Shown: piece after piece, positions 21,077-33,596 of the stretch
Position numbering within the stretch: position 1 is the stretch's first letter
Layout: each line of letters begins with the position of its first letter
Source: Mesorhizobium qingshengii
GTDB lineage: Bacteria; Pseudomonadota; Alphaproteobacteria; Rhizobiales; Rhizobiaceae
Assembly (NCBI RefSeq): GCF_900103325.1
Contig: NZ_FMXM01000006.1
Coordinates: 186,001-250,000, forward strand
Direction of reading: 5' to 3'
DNA length: 64,000 bases
The notes under the pieces: model-generated
What the model saw: the letters and a program-made list of their open reading frames with translations, nothing else
What the model was told of the DNA's origin: nothing
The model's database searches: none
Translations under genes and position numbers: made by a program

Positions 21077-22528
21077 TTAGAGCCAGGAGGTCCTCAGCCG
21101 GCCGAGCCGCCACATGGCTCTCGCCATTCGTCCGGATTTCGGCTTCTTGCCCAACCCCACGCGCCGCCTGATCCTCCTGAAGATAGGGTTTCCAGGCTCC
21201 ATCTTCACCAGCCTTGCCGCCATCTCCACCGCCGACTTCCTGTTCCCCAGCACTTCAAGAAGGATATAGGCCGAGCAAGCCATGGCGTAGGGATGGCCAG
21301 CCTTCGCCGCCGCGAAGAAAACCTCGAAGTCCTTTTCTATCGTCAGGCGACCACCGAGCCGATCGGTCAGGATGTCCATCATCGGCAAGGGAATCTTGGA
21401 GCGCGTTCTGGACTGGCTGGTCATCAGCGATTTCAGGATCGCCTCGCCCGAGGCAGGATCGCCATCACGAAAACAGGCAGCCGCCATTTTCAGGTCATAG
21501 GCGTCGTTTCGCGGGTCCAGCATCTGGGCTTTCGCCAGAAGCTCCCTTGCTCGCGCCGGGCTGATCTCGTCTTCCAGGGTCAGAAGGGTCCATTGATAGC
21601 CAAAGGCAGCCTCAAGCGGGTGATAGTCTGATTGGTGCGCCCGCAACTCTTCCAGGATGATTTCCGCCGCGCGCGACTTGCTGAACAGCGCGCTGGCGCC
21701 GACACAAGGGACATCGCCCATCACCGATGCTACCGCCGCATAGATGCTGCCTCCGGCATGGATCTGCTGGCACCTTGCCATCAGCGCCATCTCGAAGAAT
21801 GCGCTGAGGGCTTCCTCCCCCTTGAAGTCTCCGGCGCCGAAATCGTCGGTCCGCAGCGCCCCGGTTTCGGCCTTGAGGTAGTCGAGCGTGGCATGATCCT
21901 GGCCGATCAGCAGGGTTGTCAGGCCCCTCGATGAAAGGTCCGACACGATCGCCTTGGCCAAAGTCGAGGGAATGACCTTGTCGGCGAAAACCAACCGTCT
22001 CCGATGATGGCCATGGACGATGTCGCCGCTGCGAAGATGCAATGCTGCCATCGGGCCGGGAAAGCGGCATTTGCCGGCCGCGTCGAGCGCCTGCCGCACG
22101 GCCGGCGAGAACCCGAAGGCTCGCAGCGTTTCGGACCTTCGCACCGGTTCGGCATCATCGTCACGGAAGAAATCGAGGACGTCGAAGTCGTCGCAGATCC
22201 AGCCGCGCTGCCTTCCCTGTCTTGCAACCGCGTCAAGGTCCGACGGCGTGAACGCGGCGCCGCCAAGAACGCCGAAATCGGAGGCTTTGATCTTCTCGCC
22301 CAGCCAGTGCTTCTCGATGAAGTCGGTGGAAAAGATCTTCCCGACCACGTCGACGGTATGGGATTCCTGGTTGGAGATATCCCTACTGTTCCAGGTGAAG
22401 CCGAAACGGTAGCCGAGCCTGTCGGCGAGTGACTTTGCGTTGGCCATGGCCAGCAGGCGGCCGCCGAGCCCGTCATCCCTGTTGACGGCGATCAACATCG
22501 ACCTGTCGTGCGTTCCCGAGCCGGACAT
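21077..22528 (-). CDS. Putative GDP-sugar (fucosyl?) transferase, paralogue 1
   Basis: A 483-residue protein without signal peptide or membrane span. ATG 22528 is chosen because it aligns with the start of the neighbouring paralogue and has AAAGGG upstream. The N terminus carries DDGLGGRLLAMANAKSLADR, like the GLGN/GFG loop of bacterial fucosyltransferases. H164-LRSGD is like their HxRxGD motif, and IHAGGSIYAAVASVMGD is like the SSFSxxA region. Residues about 350-483 look helical and repeat-like. No family name is certain. gmd and fcl upstream on the same strand supply GDP-L-fucose, hence the inferred role. Confidence 0.65.
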   Translation of the reverse strand: MSGSGTHDRSMLIAVNRDDGLGGRLLAMANAKSLADRLGYRFGFTWNSRDISNQESHTVDVVGKIFSTDFIEKHWLGEKIKASDFGVLGGAAFTPSDLDAVARQGRQRGWICDDFDVLDFFRDDDAEPVRRSETLRAFGFSPAVRQALDAAGKCRFPGPMAALHLRSGDIVHGHHRRRLVFADKVIPSTLAKAIVSDLSSRGLTTLLIGQDHATLDYLKAETGALRTDDFGAGDFKGEEALSAFFEMALMARCQQIHAGGSIYAAVASVMGDVPCVGASALFSKSRAAEIILEELRAHQSDYHPLEAAFGYQWTLLTLEDEISPARARELLAKAQMLDPRNDAYDLKMAAACFRDGDPASGEAILKSLMTSQSRTRSKIPLPMMDILTDRLGGRLTIEKDFEVFFAAAKAGHPYAMACSAYILLEVLGNRKSAVEMAARLVKMEPGNPIFRRIRRRVGLGKKPKSGRMARAMWRLGRLRTSWL

Positions 22529-22613
22529 CGCCCTTTTCAATGTGGTGGAGAAACCATGCATATGTCTGTTCCAGTCCACTGCGAAGTTCGAAGGCGCCAA
22601 CCGGCGGTTAAAC
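22529..22613 (-). pseudogene. Remnant of the 3' end of a second fcl copy
   Basis: Between the two paralogues the minus strand reads, with small indels, like the last coding part of fcl. A block of 16 bases (AGACATATGCATGGTT) is identical, and one frame still spells LEQTYAWFLHHIEKG against LEQTYAWFLRHIEAG in intact fcl. Frameshifts and missing flanks make it non-functional. It starts at the stop codon of paralogue 2 and ends at the start of paralogue 1, marking the duplicated unit. Confidence 0.82.
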
Positions 22614-24026
22614 GCGCAAGGGCGAGCTGTCATTTGCCGTCGCGGCTGTCCGGACCGCCAATTCGATGTCCCGGAAAAGCCGGTTGGCGGGTTCCGCCTC
22701 GAGTGATAGCGCAGCCATCGCCAGGGCGGCCTCGGTTCTGCCCAGAACCGTGTGAAGGATATGGGCAGTGCATGCCGCGGCGTAGGGACAGCCGGCCTTG
22801 GCCGCGACAAGGTAGAGTTCGAAGTCACCGGCCATGACATGGCCGCGCCACGAGGCGCCGGTCAAAACCTGCATGATCTGCATGGAATTTTCAGCGCCGG
22901 CATCGATTTCCCTGAGCATGAACGCTTTCAGAATTGCCTCGCCGCCTCGATAATTCTGTTCTCGAAAATAACCAGCCGCCATCTTCAGCGCATAGGCGGG
23001 GTTTTGCGGATCGAGCGCGGCCGCCCTTTCGAGGATTCCCCTCGCCTGCGCCGGGTTAATGCTGTCTTCCATAAGCAGGAAGGCCGACTGATAACCAAAG
23101 GCCGCCTCCAGCGGATGGTAATCGGATTGCCGAACCTTCAATTCGTCCAGGATGGCTGTCGCTGTTCCACGATCGCCGAACAAGGCTTTTGGTCGGAGGA
23201 CCCGGATACCACCCATCACCGAGGACATTGTCGCGAACACGCTGCTTCCCGCATAGATTTGCCGACACCGAGCCATCAATGCCATTTCGAAAAACGCCCT
23301 GAGTGTCTCGTCTTCGAACTGGCCCGCTCCGAAATCGTCGGAGACGAAGGCTCCGGTCTCCGATTTCAGATAGTCGAGCGTTGCCCGATCCTGGCCGATC
23401 ACCAGCGTCGCCAAGCCTTTTGACGCCAGTTTCGATACGATCGCCTTGGCTAGCGGCGCGGGAATGACCTTCTCGCAAAACTCCAACCGCGAGCGGTAGT
23501 TGCCGTGGATGATGTCGCCGCTGCGCAGATGCAGCGCGGCCATCGGCCGGGAAAACCGATGCCCGTCGGCGGCGGCGATGATTGCTCTCACGGGTTCGGA
23601 AAAGCCAAGCGTGCCAAACGTCCGATGCCTCGATCGGGCCGACCTGTTGGCCGGCAGCATCGCCCTGAACCAGCCCTGCCGGAACGATTTCAGGATGCGG
23701 AAATCATCGCAGATCCATCCTTGGAAACCGTTCCGACGGGCATCGGCTGCCAGGCTGGACCGCGTGAATCGCGTACCGTCGAGGACACCGTACCGGGCAG
23801 CGTCGATCTTCTCGCCCAGCCAGTGTCTTTCGATAAAGCCGGTGGCAAAAACCTTGTCGACGGAATCGACAATGTGGAATTGCATGTCGTCGAGGCGGCT
23901 CCAGGTGAAGCCGAAACGGCACCCCAGTTTGTCGGCGAGACATTTTGCATTGACCATGGCGAGCAGGCGCCCTCCAAGGCCGTCTGCCCTGGTCGCCGCC
24001 AATGTCATCGTGGAGAAATCGCTCAA
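22608..24026 (-). CDS. Putative GDP-sugar (fucosyl?) transferase, paralogue 2
   Basis: A 472-residue paralogue of the adjacent gene, more than half identical by eye over the first 380 residues. It has the same three landmarks: DGLGGRLLAMVNAK, H166-LRSGDIIHG and IYAGSSVFATMSSVMGG. TTG 24026 lies 6 nt after the fcl stop codon; ATG 24008 is the alternative start. The C-terminal third again looks helical. Closeness to fcl suggests translational coupling and use of GDP-L-fucose or a related GDP-sugar; acceptor unknown (LPS or capsule are possible). Confidence 0.65.
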   Translation of the reverse strand: MSDFSTMTLAATRADGLGGRLLAMVNAKCLADKLGCRFGFTWSRLDDMQFHIVDSVDKVFATGFIERHWLGEKIDAARYGVLDGTRFTRSSLAADARRNGFQGWICDDFRILKSFRQGWFRAMLPANRSARSRHRTFGTLGFSEPVRAIIAAADGHRFSRPMAALHLRSGDIIHGNYRSRLEFCEKVIPAPLAKAIVSKLASKGLATLVIGQDRATLDYLKSETGAFVSDDFGAGQFEDETLRAFFEMALMARCRQIYAGSSVFATMSSVMGGIRVLRPKALFGDRGTATAILDELKVRQSDYHPLEAAFGYQSAFLLMEDSINPAQARGILERAAALDPQNPAYALKMAAGYFREQNYRGGEAILKAFMLREIDAGAENSMQIMQVLTGASWRGHVMAGDFELYLVAAKAGCPYAAACTAHILHTVLGRTEAALAMAALSLEAEPANRLFRDIELAVRTAATANDSSPLRV

Positions 24027-24032
24027 GCGGCA

Positions 24033-25007
24033 TCAACTTTCGGGCGCTGACAGCCGGACCTGGCCGGCTTCGATATGCCGGAGGAACCATGCATATGTCT
24101 GCTCCAGCCCGCTACGCAGCGAGTACCGAGGGCGCCAGCCGGTGGCAAACAGCCGCGAGACGTCCAGCAGCTTGCGCGGCGTGCCATCCGGCTTGGTCGG
24201 ATCGAATGTGATTGTGGCATCGCTGCCGACGACGGATGCAACCGTGGCTGCAAGCTCGGCAATGGTGATGTCCTCTCCCGTTCCGACATTGACGTGGCTG
24301 TCGCCGGAATAATTTTTCAACAGAAACACCAGCGCATCGGCGGCATCGTCGACATAGAGGAATTCCCGCATCGGTTTGCCCGATCCCCATACCTGCAGGC
24401 TCTTACGACCAGCCTGTTTTGCCTCATGCGCCTTGCGCATCAATGCGGGTATGACGTGGCTGGAATCGAGGTCGAAATTGTCACCCTGCCCGTAGAGATT
24501 GGTCGGCATCGCCGAGATGTAGTCGACGCCGTGCTGGCGCCGGTAAGCCTGGCACAGCTTCAGTCCGGCGATCTTGGCGATCGCGTACCATTCATTGGTC
24601 GGCTCCAGCGGCCCGGTCAGCAGCGCATCCTCCGGGATCGGCTGCGGCGCGAATTTCGGGTAGATACAGGACGAGCCGAGGAACAGGAGCTTCTGCACCT
24701 CGCTGCGAAAGGCGCTCTCCATGACATTGGTCTGCACGACAAGGTTCTCGTGAAGAAAGTCGACCGGCAGCCTGTCATTGGCCAGGATGCCGCCGACCTT
24801 GGCGGCCGCCATCACCACGGCATCCGGCCGATGATCTGCCATCCAGCGCCGCACGCCGGCCTGGTCGAGAAGGTCGAGCTCACTTCGCGCAACCGTGAGG
24901 ATCTCGCAATCCTCGGCTGCCAGCCTGCGCACGATGGCCGAGCCGACCATGCCGCGATGTCCGGCCACGAAAACCCGCTTGCCCCTGAGGTCGAAGGCCT
25001 CGTTCAT
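24033..25007 (-). CDS. fcl: GDP-L-fucose synthase
   Basis: A 324-residue SDR-extended enzyme. ATG 25007 is preceded by AAGGGCAG. VFVAGHRGMVGSAIVRRL binds NADPH, FLGSSCIYPKFA holds the catalytic Ser/Cys region, and the Tyr-x3-Lys pair is in NEWYAIAKIAGLKL. It converts GDP-4-keto-6-deoxy-mannose to GDP-L-fucose by epimerisation and reduction. It starts 13 bp after the gmd stop codon, and its 3' end was duplicated together with the downstream transferase gene. Confidence 0.95.
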   Translation of the reverse strand: MNEAFDLRGKRVFVAGHRGMVGSAIVRRLAAEDCEILTVARSELDLLDQAGVRRWMADHRPDAVVMAAAKVGGILANDRLPVDFLHENLVVQTNVMESAFRSEVQKLLFLGSSCIYPKFAPQPIPEDALLTGPLEPTNEWYAIAKIAGLKLCQAYRRQHGVDYISAMPTNLYGQGDNFDLDSSHVIPALMRKAHEAKQAGRKSLQVWGSGKPMREFLYVDDAADALVFLLKNYSGDSHVNVGTGEDITIAELAATVASVVGSDATITFDPTKPDGTPRKLLDVSRLFATGWRPRYSLRSGLEQTYAWFLRHIEAGQVRLSAPES

Positions 25008-25020
25008 CGCACTGCCCTTA

Positions 25021-26085
25021 TCAGGAATGGCCGTGCCTGGCATCAGCGGCGACGCGCGCCAGATCAGTCTGCACCATCTCCGCCACCAGGTCCTTGAAAC
25101 CGGTCACATGCGACCAGCCGAGCATCGCTTTGGCCTTGGATGCGTCGCCGACAAGCAGGTCGACCTCGGTCGGCCTGAAATAGCGCGGGTCGATGCGCAC
25201 CACCACGGCGCCGGAATCGGCATCGATGCCGATCTCGTCCACGCCCGTGCCCTGCCAGCGAATGGTCCGCCCGGTTTCAGCAAAGGCCAGTTCGACGAAT
25301 TCGCGCACCGAATGCGCCTCGCCCGTCGCCAGCACGAAATCATCAGCCTCGTCATGCTGCAGGATGCGCCACATGCCCTCGACATAGTCGCGCGCATGGC
25401 CCCAGTCGCGCTTGGCATCGATATTGCCGAGATAGAGTGTCTCCTGCAGGCCACGATGAATCGAGGCGACGGCGCGCGTGATCTTGCGGGTCACGAAGGT
25501 TTCGCCACGGGTCGGGCTCTCATGGTTGAACAGGATGCCATTGGCGGCAAACATGCCATAGGCCTCGCGATAATTGACCGTGATCCAGTAGGCATAGAGC
25601 TTGGCGGCGGCATAGGGCGAGCGCGGCTGGAAGGGCGTCGTCTCGCGCTGCGGAACTTCCCGTGCTCTGCCATAGAGTTCCGACGTCGACGCCTGGTAGA
25701 AACGCACCGTTTTTTCCAGCCGCAGGATGCGGATCGCCTCCAGCAGCCTGAGCGCCCCCAACGCATCGGCATTGCCTGTGTATTCAGGCGTCTCGAAACT
25801 CACCTGGACGTGGCTCTGGGCGCCAAGATTGTAGATTTCGTCCGGCTGTGTCTCCTGCACCAGACGGATCAGGTTGGTGGCGTCCGTGAGGTCGCCATAA
25901 TGCAGGAAGAAACGGGCATCGCGCTCATGCGGATCGATATAGATGCCGTCGACGCGCTCGGTGTTGAACGAGGACGAACGGCGCTTGACGCCATGGACGA
26001 CATAGCCCTTCTGCAAAAGCAGCTGTGCCAGATAAGCCCCGTCCTGGCCGGTTACACCGGTGATGAGCGCCACTTTGTCTGCCAT
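25021..26085 (-). CDS. gmd: GDP-mannose 4,6-dehydratase
   Basis: A 354-residue SDR-extended enzyme starting [20 protein letters not shown] at ATG 26085. The NAD(P)-binding [17 protein letters not shown], catalytic STSELYG and [10 protein letters not shown] (Tyr-x3-Lys) and [16 protein letters not shown] are diagnostic. It makes GDP-4-keto-6-deoxy-D-mannose, the precursor of GDP-L-fucose, GDP-rhamnose and others. First gene of a four-gene minus-strand run with fcl and the two transferase-like genes. Homologues in symbiosis islands are called noeL, but no nod genes are near. Confidence 0.95.
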   Translation of the reverse strand: MADKVALITGVTGQDGAYLAQLLLQKGYVVHGVKRRSSSFNTERVDGIYIDPHERDARFFLHYGDLTDATNLIRLVQETQPDEIYNLGAQSHVQVSFETPEYTGNADALGALRLLEAIRILRLEKTVRFYQASTSELYGRAREVPQRETTPFQPRSPYAAAKLYAYWITVNYREAYGMFAANGILFNHESPTRGETFVTRKITRAVASIHRGLQETLYLGNIDAKRDWGHARDYVEGMWRILQHDEADDFVLATGEAHSVREFVELAFAETGRTIRWQGTGVDEIGIDADSGAVVVRIDPRYFRPTEVDLLVGDASKAKAMLGWSHVTGFKDLVAEMVQTDLARVAADARHGHS

Positions 26086-26184
26086 CGCTCTGTTGGTCCC
26101 TGATCTGCACTCCCGCAATACAGATTCAAACCAACGACGCAAATCCCCGCGCGGGTGATTCTTTTTGGCCCAACTTCCTGTCGC

Positions 26185-27339
26185 TCAGACGCCCGCGACG
26201 GCGCAGAGGCTCTTCATCCTGGTGATGGCCAGTTCCGGGTCGGCCAGCAATCCCGCCTGGTCGGCAAGGCGAAAGACATCGGCGTAGTGGCGGATGCCGC
26301 GTGCCGACTGCATGCCGCCGATCATCGAGAAATGATCCTGGTGGCCGTTCAGCCACGCCATGAAGACAATGCCGGCCTTGTAGTACTCGGTCGGCGCCTC
26401 GAAGATCTTGCGCGACAGCGGCACGGTCGGCGCTATCAGCGCGTCATAGCCGGCGCGATCGCCGTCCGCCAGTTTCGCCAGCGCGGCGTTGGCGACCGGC
26501 GCAATCGCATCGAAGATGCCGAGCAGAGCGTGCGAGTGTTTCTTGCCGTCGCCGGCGATCAGTTCGGGATAGTTGAAATCGTCGCCGGTGAACATGACGA
26601 CCCCTTCTGGCAGCCGGTTTCTCAGCGCGACCTCCTTGCCGGTGTCGAGCAGGGAGATCTTTATCCCTTCGACCTTCCCGGCGTGGCGTTCGATGATGGC
26701 GACGACCGTGTCCAGCGCGGTTTCGAAATCGCTGCTGCCCCAATAACCTTTCAGCGCCGGATCGAACATGTCGCCCAGCCAATGCAGGATGACCTTGCCG
26801 GAGGCCTGACTCAGAATGCGGTCATAGACACCGGCATAGTCTTCCGGGCCCTTGGCGACAGCCGCCAGCGCCCGGCTGGCCATCATGATCGCCTTGCCGC
26901 CCAGCCCCTCGATGAAAGCGAATTGCTCCTCATAGGCCCTGATCACATCGTCGAGCGTCCTGGCGGCGGCCGGCGCCAGATGATCCGTCCCTGCGCCCGA
27001 CGCAAGGGCGGCGCCGTCGACCGTACGCGCCTCTGCAATCGAACGCCGGATCAGTTCCTGTGCGCTTGCCCAGTCGAAACCCATGCCGCGCTGCGACGTG
27101 TCCATGGCTTCGGCGATACGGAAGCCGAGCCGCCACAAATGATGACGGAAGGCCATGGTCCGTTCCCAGTCGACCACCGGCCGCGACCACGGATCGGTCA
27201 TCGCAAGCGGATCGGCAACGACGTGCGCGGCGGCATAGGCGATGCGGGAAAACCGCGCGCCGATCACCGGCCGCGCCGGCTGGCCGACCAGACGGTAGCG
27301 GGCGCTGCGGCCCTCCTGACCAGGCAAGGCAATGTCCAT
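26185..27339 (-). CDS. DUF993 / dihydrodipicolinate-synthase-like aldolase
   Basis: A 384-residue protein from ATG 27339 with AAGGGAGAG upstream. It resembles DUF993 proteins, annotated as dihydrodipicolinate synthase-family (TIM-barrel Schiff-base aldolase) enzymes: AFIEGLGGKAIMMASRAL, YDRILSQASGKVILHWLG and GVVMFTGDDFNYPELIAG are in view. The reaction is unknown; a retro-aldol step on a sugar-derived keto acid is an inference. It is divergent from lacI, and its promoter spacer contains a palindrome shared with the lacI promoter. Confidence 0.8.
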   Translation of the reverse strand: MDIALPGQEGRSARYRLVGQPARPVIGARFSRIAYAAAHVVADPLAMTDPWSRPVVDWERTMAFRHHLWRLGFRIAEAMDTSQRGMGFDWASAQELIRRSIAEARTVDGAALASGAGTDHLAPAAARTLDDVIRAYEEQFAFIEGLGGKAIMMASRALAAVAKGPEDYAGVYDRILSQASGKVILHWLGDMFDPALKGYWGSSDFETALDTVVAIIERHAGKVEGIKISLLDTGKEVALRNRLPEGVVMFTGDDFNYPELIAGDGKKHSHALLGIFDAIAPVANAALAKLADGDRAGYDALIAPTVPLSRKIFEAPTEYYKAGIVFMAWLNGHQDHFSMIGGMQSARGIRHYADVFRLADQAGLLADPELAITRMKSLCAVAGV

Positions 27340-27359
27340 CGAACTCTCCCTTTTTCGCG

Positions 27360-27388
27360 CCTATAAATGGAACGTTCCAATAAATCAA
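27360..27388 (-). promoter_or_regulatory. Promoter of the DUF993 gene with operator in the spacer
   Basis: Minus-strand TTGATT (27383-27388) and TATAGG (27360-27365) are 17 bp apart. The spacer holds the 16-mer AATGGAACGTTCCAAT (27366-27381), a near-perfect palindrome with CG centre typical of LacI-family operators. Repressor binding here would block RNA polymerase. Confidence 0.75.
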
Positions 27389-27508
27389 GGACCTTTACGA
27401 TTCATCGTCGATCCCGAGGAAAATGCTGCAATGCAGCACAATAACCGTTATGGCGCACGGCATCCAGCACCCAACGATCAATTTTCTGGATGGGGAAAAG
27501 AATCTCGA

Positions 27509-27546
27509 TTGACTCAACCTTGGAGCAGTGATTAGAACGTTCCAAT
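27509..27546 (+). promoter_or_regulatory. Promoter of the lacI catabolic operon with overlapping operator
   Basis: TTGACT (27509-27514), 17-bp spacer, TTAGAA (27532-27537). The 16-mer ATTAGAACGTTCCAAT (27531-27546) covers the -10 box and start site. It differs at only two positions from the 16-mer at 27366, giving the consensus ATTGGAACGTTCCAAT. The regulator would control itself and the long operon. Confidence 0.75.
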
Positions 27547-27583
27547 AGATTTGACCGAGAAACAACCGGGAGGACGCATCGGG

Positions 27584-31236
<3,653 letters not shown>

Positions 31237-31244
<8 letters not shown>

Positions 31245-32013
31245 GCCTCTCGTCACCTTCGGGCAGGACGGCGCCATCGGCACCATCACCTTGCGCCGGC
31301 CGGAGAAATTCAACGCGCTGGACATTCCGATGCTGCGCGCGCTGGAGGCCGCACTCGACGAAGCAGAGACGGCAACCGACGTGCGTGTCGTGCTGCTGCG
31401 CGGCGAGGGCAAGGGCTTTTGTGCCGGCGGCGATGTCGAGGCGTGGGCCGCCATGAGCGCCGCCGATTTCCAGGTGCAATGGGTGCGCTACGGACATCGT
31501 GTCTTCGACCGGCTGGCGCGACTGCGGCAACCGACGATCGCCGTGCTGTCGGGCCATGCGCTGGGCGGCGGGCTGGAACTGGCCGCCGCTTGTGATTTCC
31601 GCGTGGCGGAAACACAGGTGAAATTGGGCTTCCCCGAAACCTCGATCGGCGTGGTGCCCGGCTGGTCCGGCACACAGCGCGCGGTGCGCCGCTTCGGCGC
31701 GCAGACGGTGCGGCGCATGGCGCTCGGCGGCGAGGTTCTCCTCGCTCCTGAAGCGCTGGCCCTGAGTGTGGTCGACCGGGTGGTCGAAACCGGCAAGGGT
31801 CATGCGGAGGCCAAGGCCTGGGCCGAAAAGATCGCCGAGCGCGGACCGCTGGCGACGGAAGCCGCCAAGCTGATGATCGCGGTCGCCGAAGGCGAGGAAA
31901 GTGCCGCCGCCGTCGAAGCGCTGGCCAGCAGCTTCATCGCCCTGACCGGCGACCTCAAGGCCGGCGTCGGCGCCTTCAAGGCCAAGCAGAAACCAGCATT
32001 TTCAAGAACCTAG
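31237..32013 (+). CDS. Enoyl-CoA hydratase/isomerase (crotonase) family protein
   Basis: A 258-residue crotonase-fold protein. ATG 31237 follows TTGGAGGC and overlaps the CoA-transferase gene by 8 bp. The first oxyanion-hole segment is GEGKGFCAGGDVEAWAAM and the second GHALGGGLELAAACDF. A Glu in the LGFPETSIGVVPG segment fits hydratase chemistry, but isomerase or retro-Claisen activity is possible. Presumably it acts on the product of the preceding CoA-transferase. Confidence 0.9.
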
Positions 32014-32027
32014 AGAAAATAACCCCG

Positions 32028-33539
32028 ATGAACGCTCCCCTCAACATCGCCATGCCCGCCGAGGCATCCGCAGCGCCAAAAACCTATCGGCTGCTGATCG
32101 ACGGCAAGCATGTCGATGCTCGCGACGGCCGCATGCTGGAGCGCAAGAGTCCCGGCCACGGCTTCGCCGTTTCGCGCTATGCGCAGGCCGGCGAGGCTGA
32201 CGTGGAAGCTGCTGTGCAGGCCGCGCACAAGGCGTTCGAGACCGGCCCGTGGCCGCGCATGAAAGCGGCCGAACGCGCCGCGATCCTGCTCAAGGCGGCC
32301 GACCTGATCGAGGCACGGCTGGAAGAGATCGCTCGGCTCGACGCGCTGGAATCCGGCAAGCCGATCACCCAGGCGCGCGGCGAGATCGGCGGCGCCGTCG
32401 ACATCTGGCGCTATGCCGCCTCGCTGGCCCGCACGCTGCATGGCGAATCCTACGCCAATCTCGGCGACGCCATGCTGGGCGTCGTGCTGCGCGAGCCGAT
32501 CGGCGTCGTCTCGATCATCACGCCGTGGAATTTCCCTTTCCTGATCGTCAGCCAGAAACTGCCGTTTGCACTCGCCGCCGGCTGCGCGGCTGTCGTCAAG
32601 CCCAGCGAAATGACCTCGGCATCGACCTTCGTCCTCGGCGACATCCTGATGCAGGCCGGCCTGCCGGCCGGCGTCGTCAACATCCTTGCCGGTCTGGGCG
32701 CGGATGTCGGTGCGCCGATGGTCAGCCATCCCCTGGTCGAGATGGTGTCGTTCACCGGCTCCACCCGCGTCGGCAAGATGACCATGGCATCGGCCGCGCA
32801 GTCGCTGAAGAAAGTCTCGATGGAGCTCGGCGGCAAGAACGGCCAGATCGTCTTCCCCGACGCCGACCTTGAGGCCGCCGCCGACGCGGCGGTGTTCGGC
32901 GGTTTCTTCAATGCCGGCGAGTGCTGCAACGCCGGCAGCCGGCTGATCGTGCACGAGGCGATCGCCGACGATTTTCTCAGCACGGTGAAGGCACTTACCT
33001 CCAAGGTGGTTGTTGGTGACCCGCTCGACGACCGCACCAAGGTCGGCGCTATGATTTCCTCCGACCATCTGGCAAAGGTAGCCGGCTATGTCGCGGCGGC
33101 GGCGGTCGATGGCAGCCAGGTTTACAGCGGCGGCAAGCAGTTGGCCTCGAGCGCCGGCCAGTACCTCGATCCGACCATCATCCGTGGCGTCACCGAGGAC
33201 ATGGCCATCGCGCGTGAGGAAGTGTTCGGCCCGGTGCTTTCCGTGCTGACTTTTGAATCGATTGAAAAGGCGTTGCACATCGCCAACAACACGCCTTATG
33301 GTTTGTCGGCGGGCGTGTGGAGTGCCAGCATCGACACCTGCATGTCGGTTGCGCGTGGGGTGCGTTCGGGGACCGTTTGGGTGAATACATTCATGGAAGG
33401 TTATCCCGAGCTGCCTTTCGGAGGCTACAAGCAGTCCGGTCTCGGACGCGAACTCGGCAAACGCGCCGTCGAGGATTATACCGAGGAAAAGACAATCCAG
33501 TTTCATCGCGGCCAGCGCACCGGTTGGTGGGTCGGCTGA
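32028..33539 (+). CDS. Aldehyde dehydrogenase (NAD(P)+)
   Basis: A 503-residue ALDH-superfamily enzyme from ATG 32028. Cofactor segment ITPWNFPFLI, catalytic Glu in MELGGKNGQIVF and the nucleophile Cys in FNAGECCNAGSRL are all present, as is the EEVFGPVLSVL motif. It oxidises an aldehyde to a carboxylate. It follows the crotonase gene by 14 bp. The aldehyde is unknown; a retro-aldol product or a product of the GMC oxidoreductases downstream is possible. Confidence 0.93.
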   Translation: MNAPLNIAMPAEASAAPKTYRLLIDGKHVDARDGRMLERKSPGHGFAVSRYAQAGEADVEAAVQAAHKAFETGPWPRMKAAERAAILLKAADLIEARLEEIARLDALESGKPITQARGEIGGAVDIWRYAASLARTLHGESYANLGDAMLGVVLREPIGVVSIITPWNFPFLIVSQKLPFALAAGCAAVVKPSEMTSASTFVLGDILMQAGLPAGVVNILAGLGADVGAPMVSHPLVEMVSFTGSTRVGKMTMASAAQSLKKVSMELGGKNGQIVFPDADLEAAADAAVFGGFFNAGECCNAGSRLIVHEAIADDFLSTVKALTSKVVVGDPLDDRTKVGAMISSDHLAKVAGYVAAAAVDGSQVYSGGKQLASSAGQYLDPTIIRGVTEDMAIAREEVFGPVLSVLTFESIEKALHIANNTPYGLSAGVWSASIDTCMSVARGVRSGTVWVNTFMEGYPELPFGGYKQSGLGRELGKRAVEDYTEEKTIQFHRGQRTGWWVG

Positions 33540-33596
33540 GTTGGGAAGAACCCGGTGGGCTCCACCGGTCGTGTAATGCAACAAGGGAGGAAGTAC

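Noticed and set aside
21077..26085. noeL/nolK-nodZ symbiosis genes (Nod-factor fucosylation)
   Set aside because: gmd and fcl homologues are present, but the transferases differ from NodZ in size and layout and no nod genes or nod boxes are seen. A surface-polysaccharide role is more likely.
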